DNA from: Bacilli bacterium
GTDB taxonomy: Bacteria > Bacillota_I > Bacilli_A > RF39 > UBA660
Direction: 5' to 3'
NCBI GenBank assembly: GCA_017541325.1
Contig: JAFXZI010000003.1
Coordinates: forward strand, 62,001 to 126,000
DNA length: 64,000 nucleotides
Under the pieces are notes generated by a model. That model ran no database searches, had not been told where the DNA came from, and was given only the letters and a program-made list of their open reading frames with translations. The position numbers and the translations under genes were made by a program. How positions within the stretch are numbered: position 1 is the first letter of the stretch; each line of letters starts with the position of its first letter. Below are positions 63,603 to 64,000 of the stretch, piece after piece.

Positions 63603-64000
63603 CTATGATTGTGATATATTTGCTTTCTTTAATAAATGCATTTGTACTTTAGATAGGTCTAATATATCAACAGATCCACCTCTACTTACATCACCTGCTT
63701 GAGCATATGCTCCAGTTAATGATTTTTTCTTTAATAAATGCATTTGTACTAGAGATAAATCTAATACAGTAATATTTCCGTCTCCACTGACATCACCATA
63801 TATGATAAATGTATATGTTTTAGAAGATGTTCCAGATGTAATTTTTACTTTATCTCCAGTAACTATTGATCCACTTGTTTTAGCTTTATTGTTTTTATCC
63901 ATTATATTAATACTTGCATAATTATTTGCTTTTTGAATTTTATTTATCATACCTTGAACAGTAGAACCTAAAGTAATGTTATATATATAAGTTGAATTTT
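63603..64000 (-). CDS. Dockerin-bearing protein, C-terminal part (runs off the window)
   Basis: The frame is open to the right edge, so the N-terminus is missing and the ATG at 63950 is not the start. The last 65 residues form a type I dockerin: two repeats, GDVSGDGNITVLDLSLVQMH and GDVSRGGSVDILDLSKVQMH, each followed by LLKK. The first repeat is a good calcium loop; in the second, DG is replaced by RG, so calcium binding may be weaker. Before it is a beta-rich segment (KVKITSGTSSKTYTFIIYG). It ends nine bases before the cohesin-like gene in the same orientation. Confidence 0.82.
   Translation of the reverse strand, partial: NSTYIYNITLGSTVQGMINKIQKANNYASINIMDKNNKAKTSGSIVTGDKVKITSGTSSKTYTFIIYGDVSGDGNITVLDLSLVQMHLLKKKSLTGAYAQAGDVSRGGSVDILDLSKVQMHLLKKANISQS

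Noticed and set aside
1-64000. CRISPR arrays, insertion sequences, tRNA or rRNA genes
   Set aside because: I saw no spaced repeats, transposase-like proteins, tRNA T-arm patterns other than that of tmRNA, or rRNA-like stretches.

Overview
The window is an AT-rich chromosomal segment of a low-GC Gram-positive bacterium with a compact genome. TGG encodes tryptophan and TGA is a real stop (for example at the ends of the HipA-like and CapA genes), so this is not a Mycoplasma/Spiroplasma code. Wall genes (FtsEX with an M23 hydrolase, VanY, FemABX, LCP) show a walled cell. The order divIC-tilS-ftsH-dusB-lysS and uvrB/uvrA-yvlD-lgt resembles Bacillus, while the tmRNA tag ends in AFA as in Mollicutes. 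A gut-type Bacilli lineage near Erysipelotrichia/RF39/Mollicutes is my inference; the sequence does not prove a taxon.

Layout. 1-1.3 kb: tail of an unknown gene, then rpsF-ssb-rpsR. 1.4-8.3 kb: divIC-tilS-ftsH and dusB-RDD-lysS. 8.4-14 kb: a YfcC-type permease, prfB with its programmed frameshift, and ftsE-ftsX-M23 peptidase. 14-22 kb: HipA-like kinase, cls, tcdA, a PF06541 membrane protein, HrcA/CIRCE-controlled hsp20, a VanY carboxypeptidase, and a pair of metallophosphoesterase paralogs (one apparently dead) behind a possible leader-peptide attenuator. 22-29 kb: uvrB, an orphan radical SAM/SPASM gene, a candidate unrecognised structured RNA, uvrA, a holin-fold protein and lgt. 29-45.5 kb: core expression block (secE-nusG, rplK-rplA, rplJ-rplL, rpoB-rpoC, mscL, rpsL-rpsG-fusA, tuf) with L1- and L10-type leaders and an elaborate rpoB leader. 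45.5-51.4 kb: FemABX, secG, rnr-capA-smpB and tmRNA. 51.4-58.2 kb: accessory genes: an RfbB-like dehydratase, an O-acetyltransferase with an AT-dinucleotide tract in its promoter, a DUF1292 gene with an unknown repeat protein, a zincin, Nudix, SDR, a preQ1 riboswitch with a YhhQ transporter, and a transglutaminase-like protein. 58.2-64 kb, minus strand: RNase J, and a dockerin / cohesin-like anchor / LCP gene set running off the right edge.

Genes are packed into short operons, usually ended by an intrinsic terminator whose 3' arm or U-tract overlaps the -35 region of the next promoter. Most promoters carry an extended -10 (TGnTATAAT). No tRNA, rRNA operon, CRISPR array, insertion sequence or prophage was seen. 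The most interesting items are the structured RNA at 24.8-25.06 kb, the cohesin/dockerin/LCP cluster, the AT-tract promoter, the active/inactive phosphoesterase pair and the leader elements before it and before rpoB.
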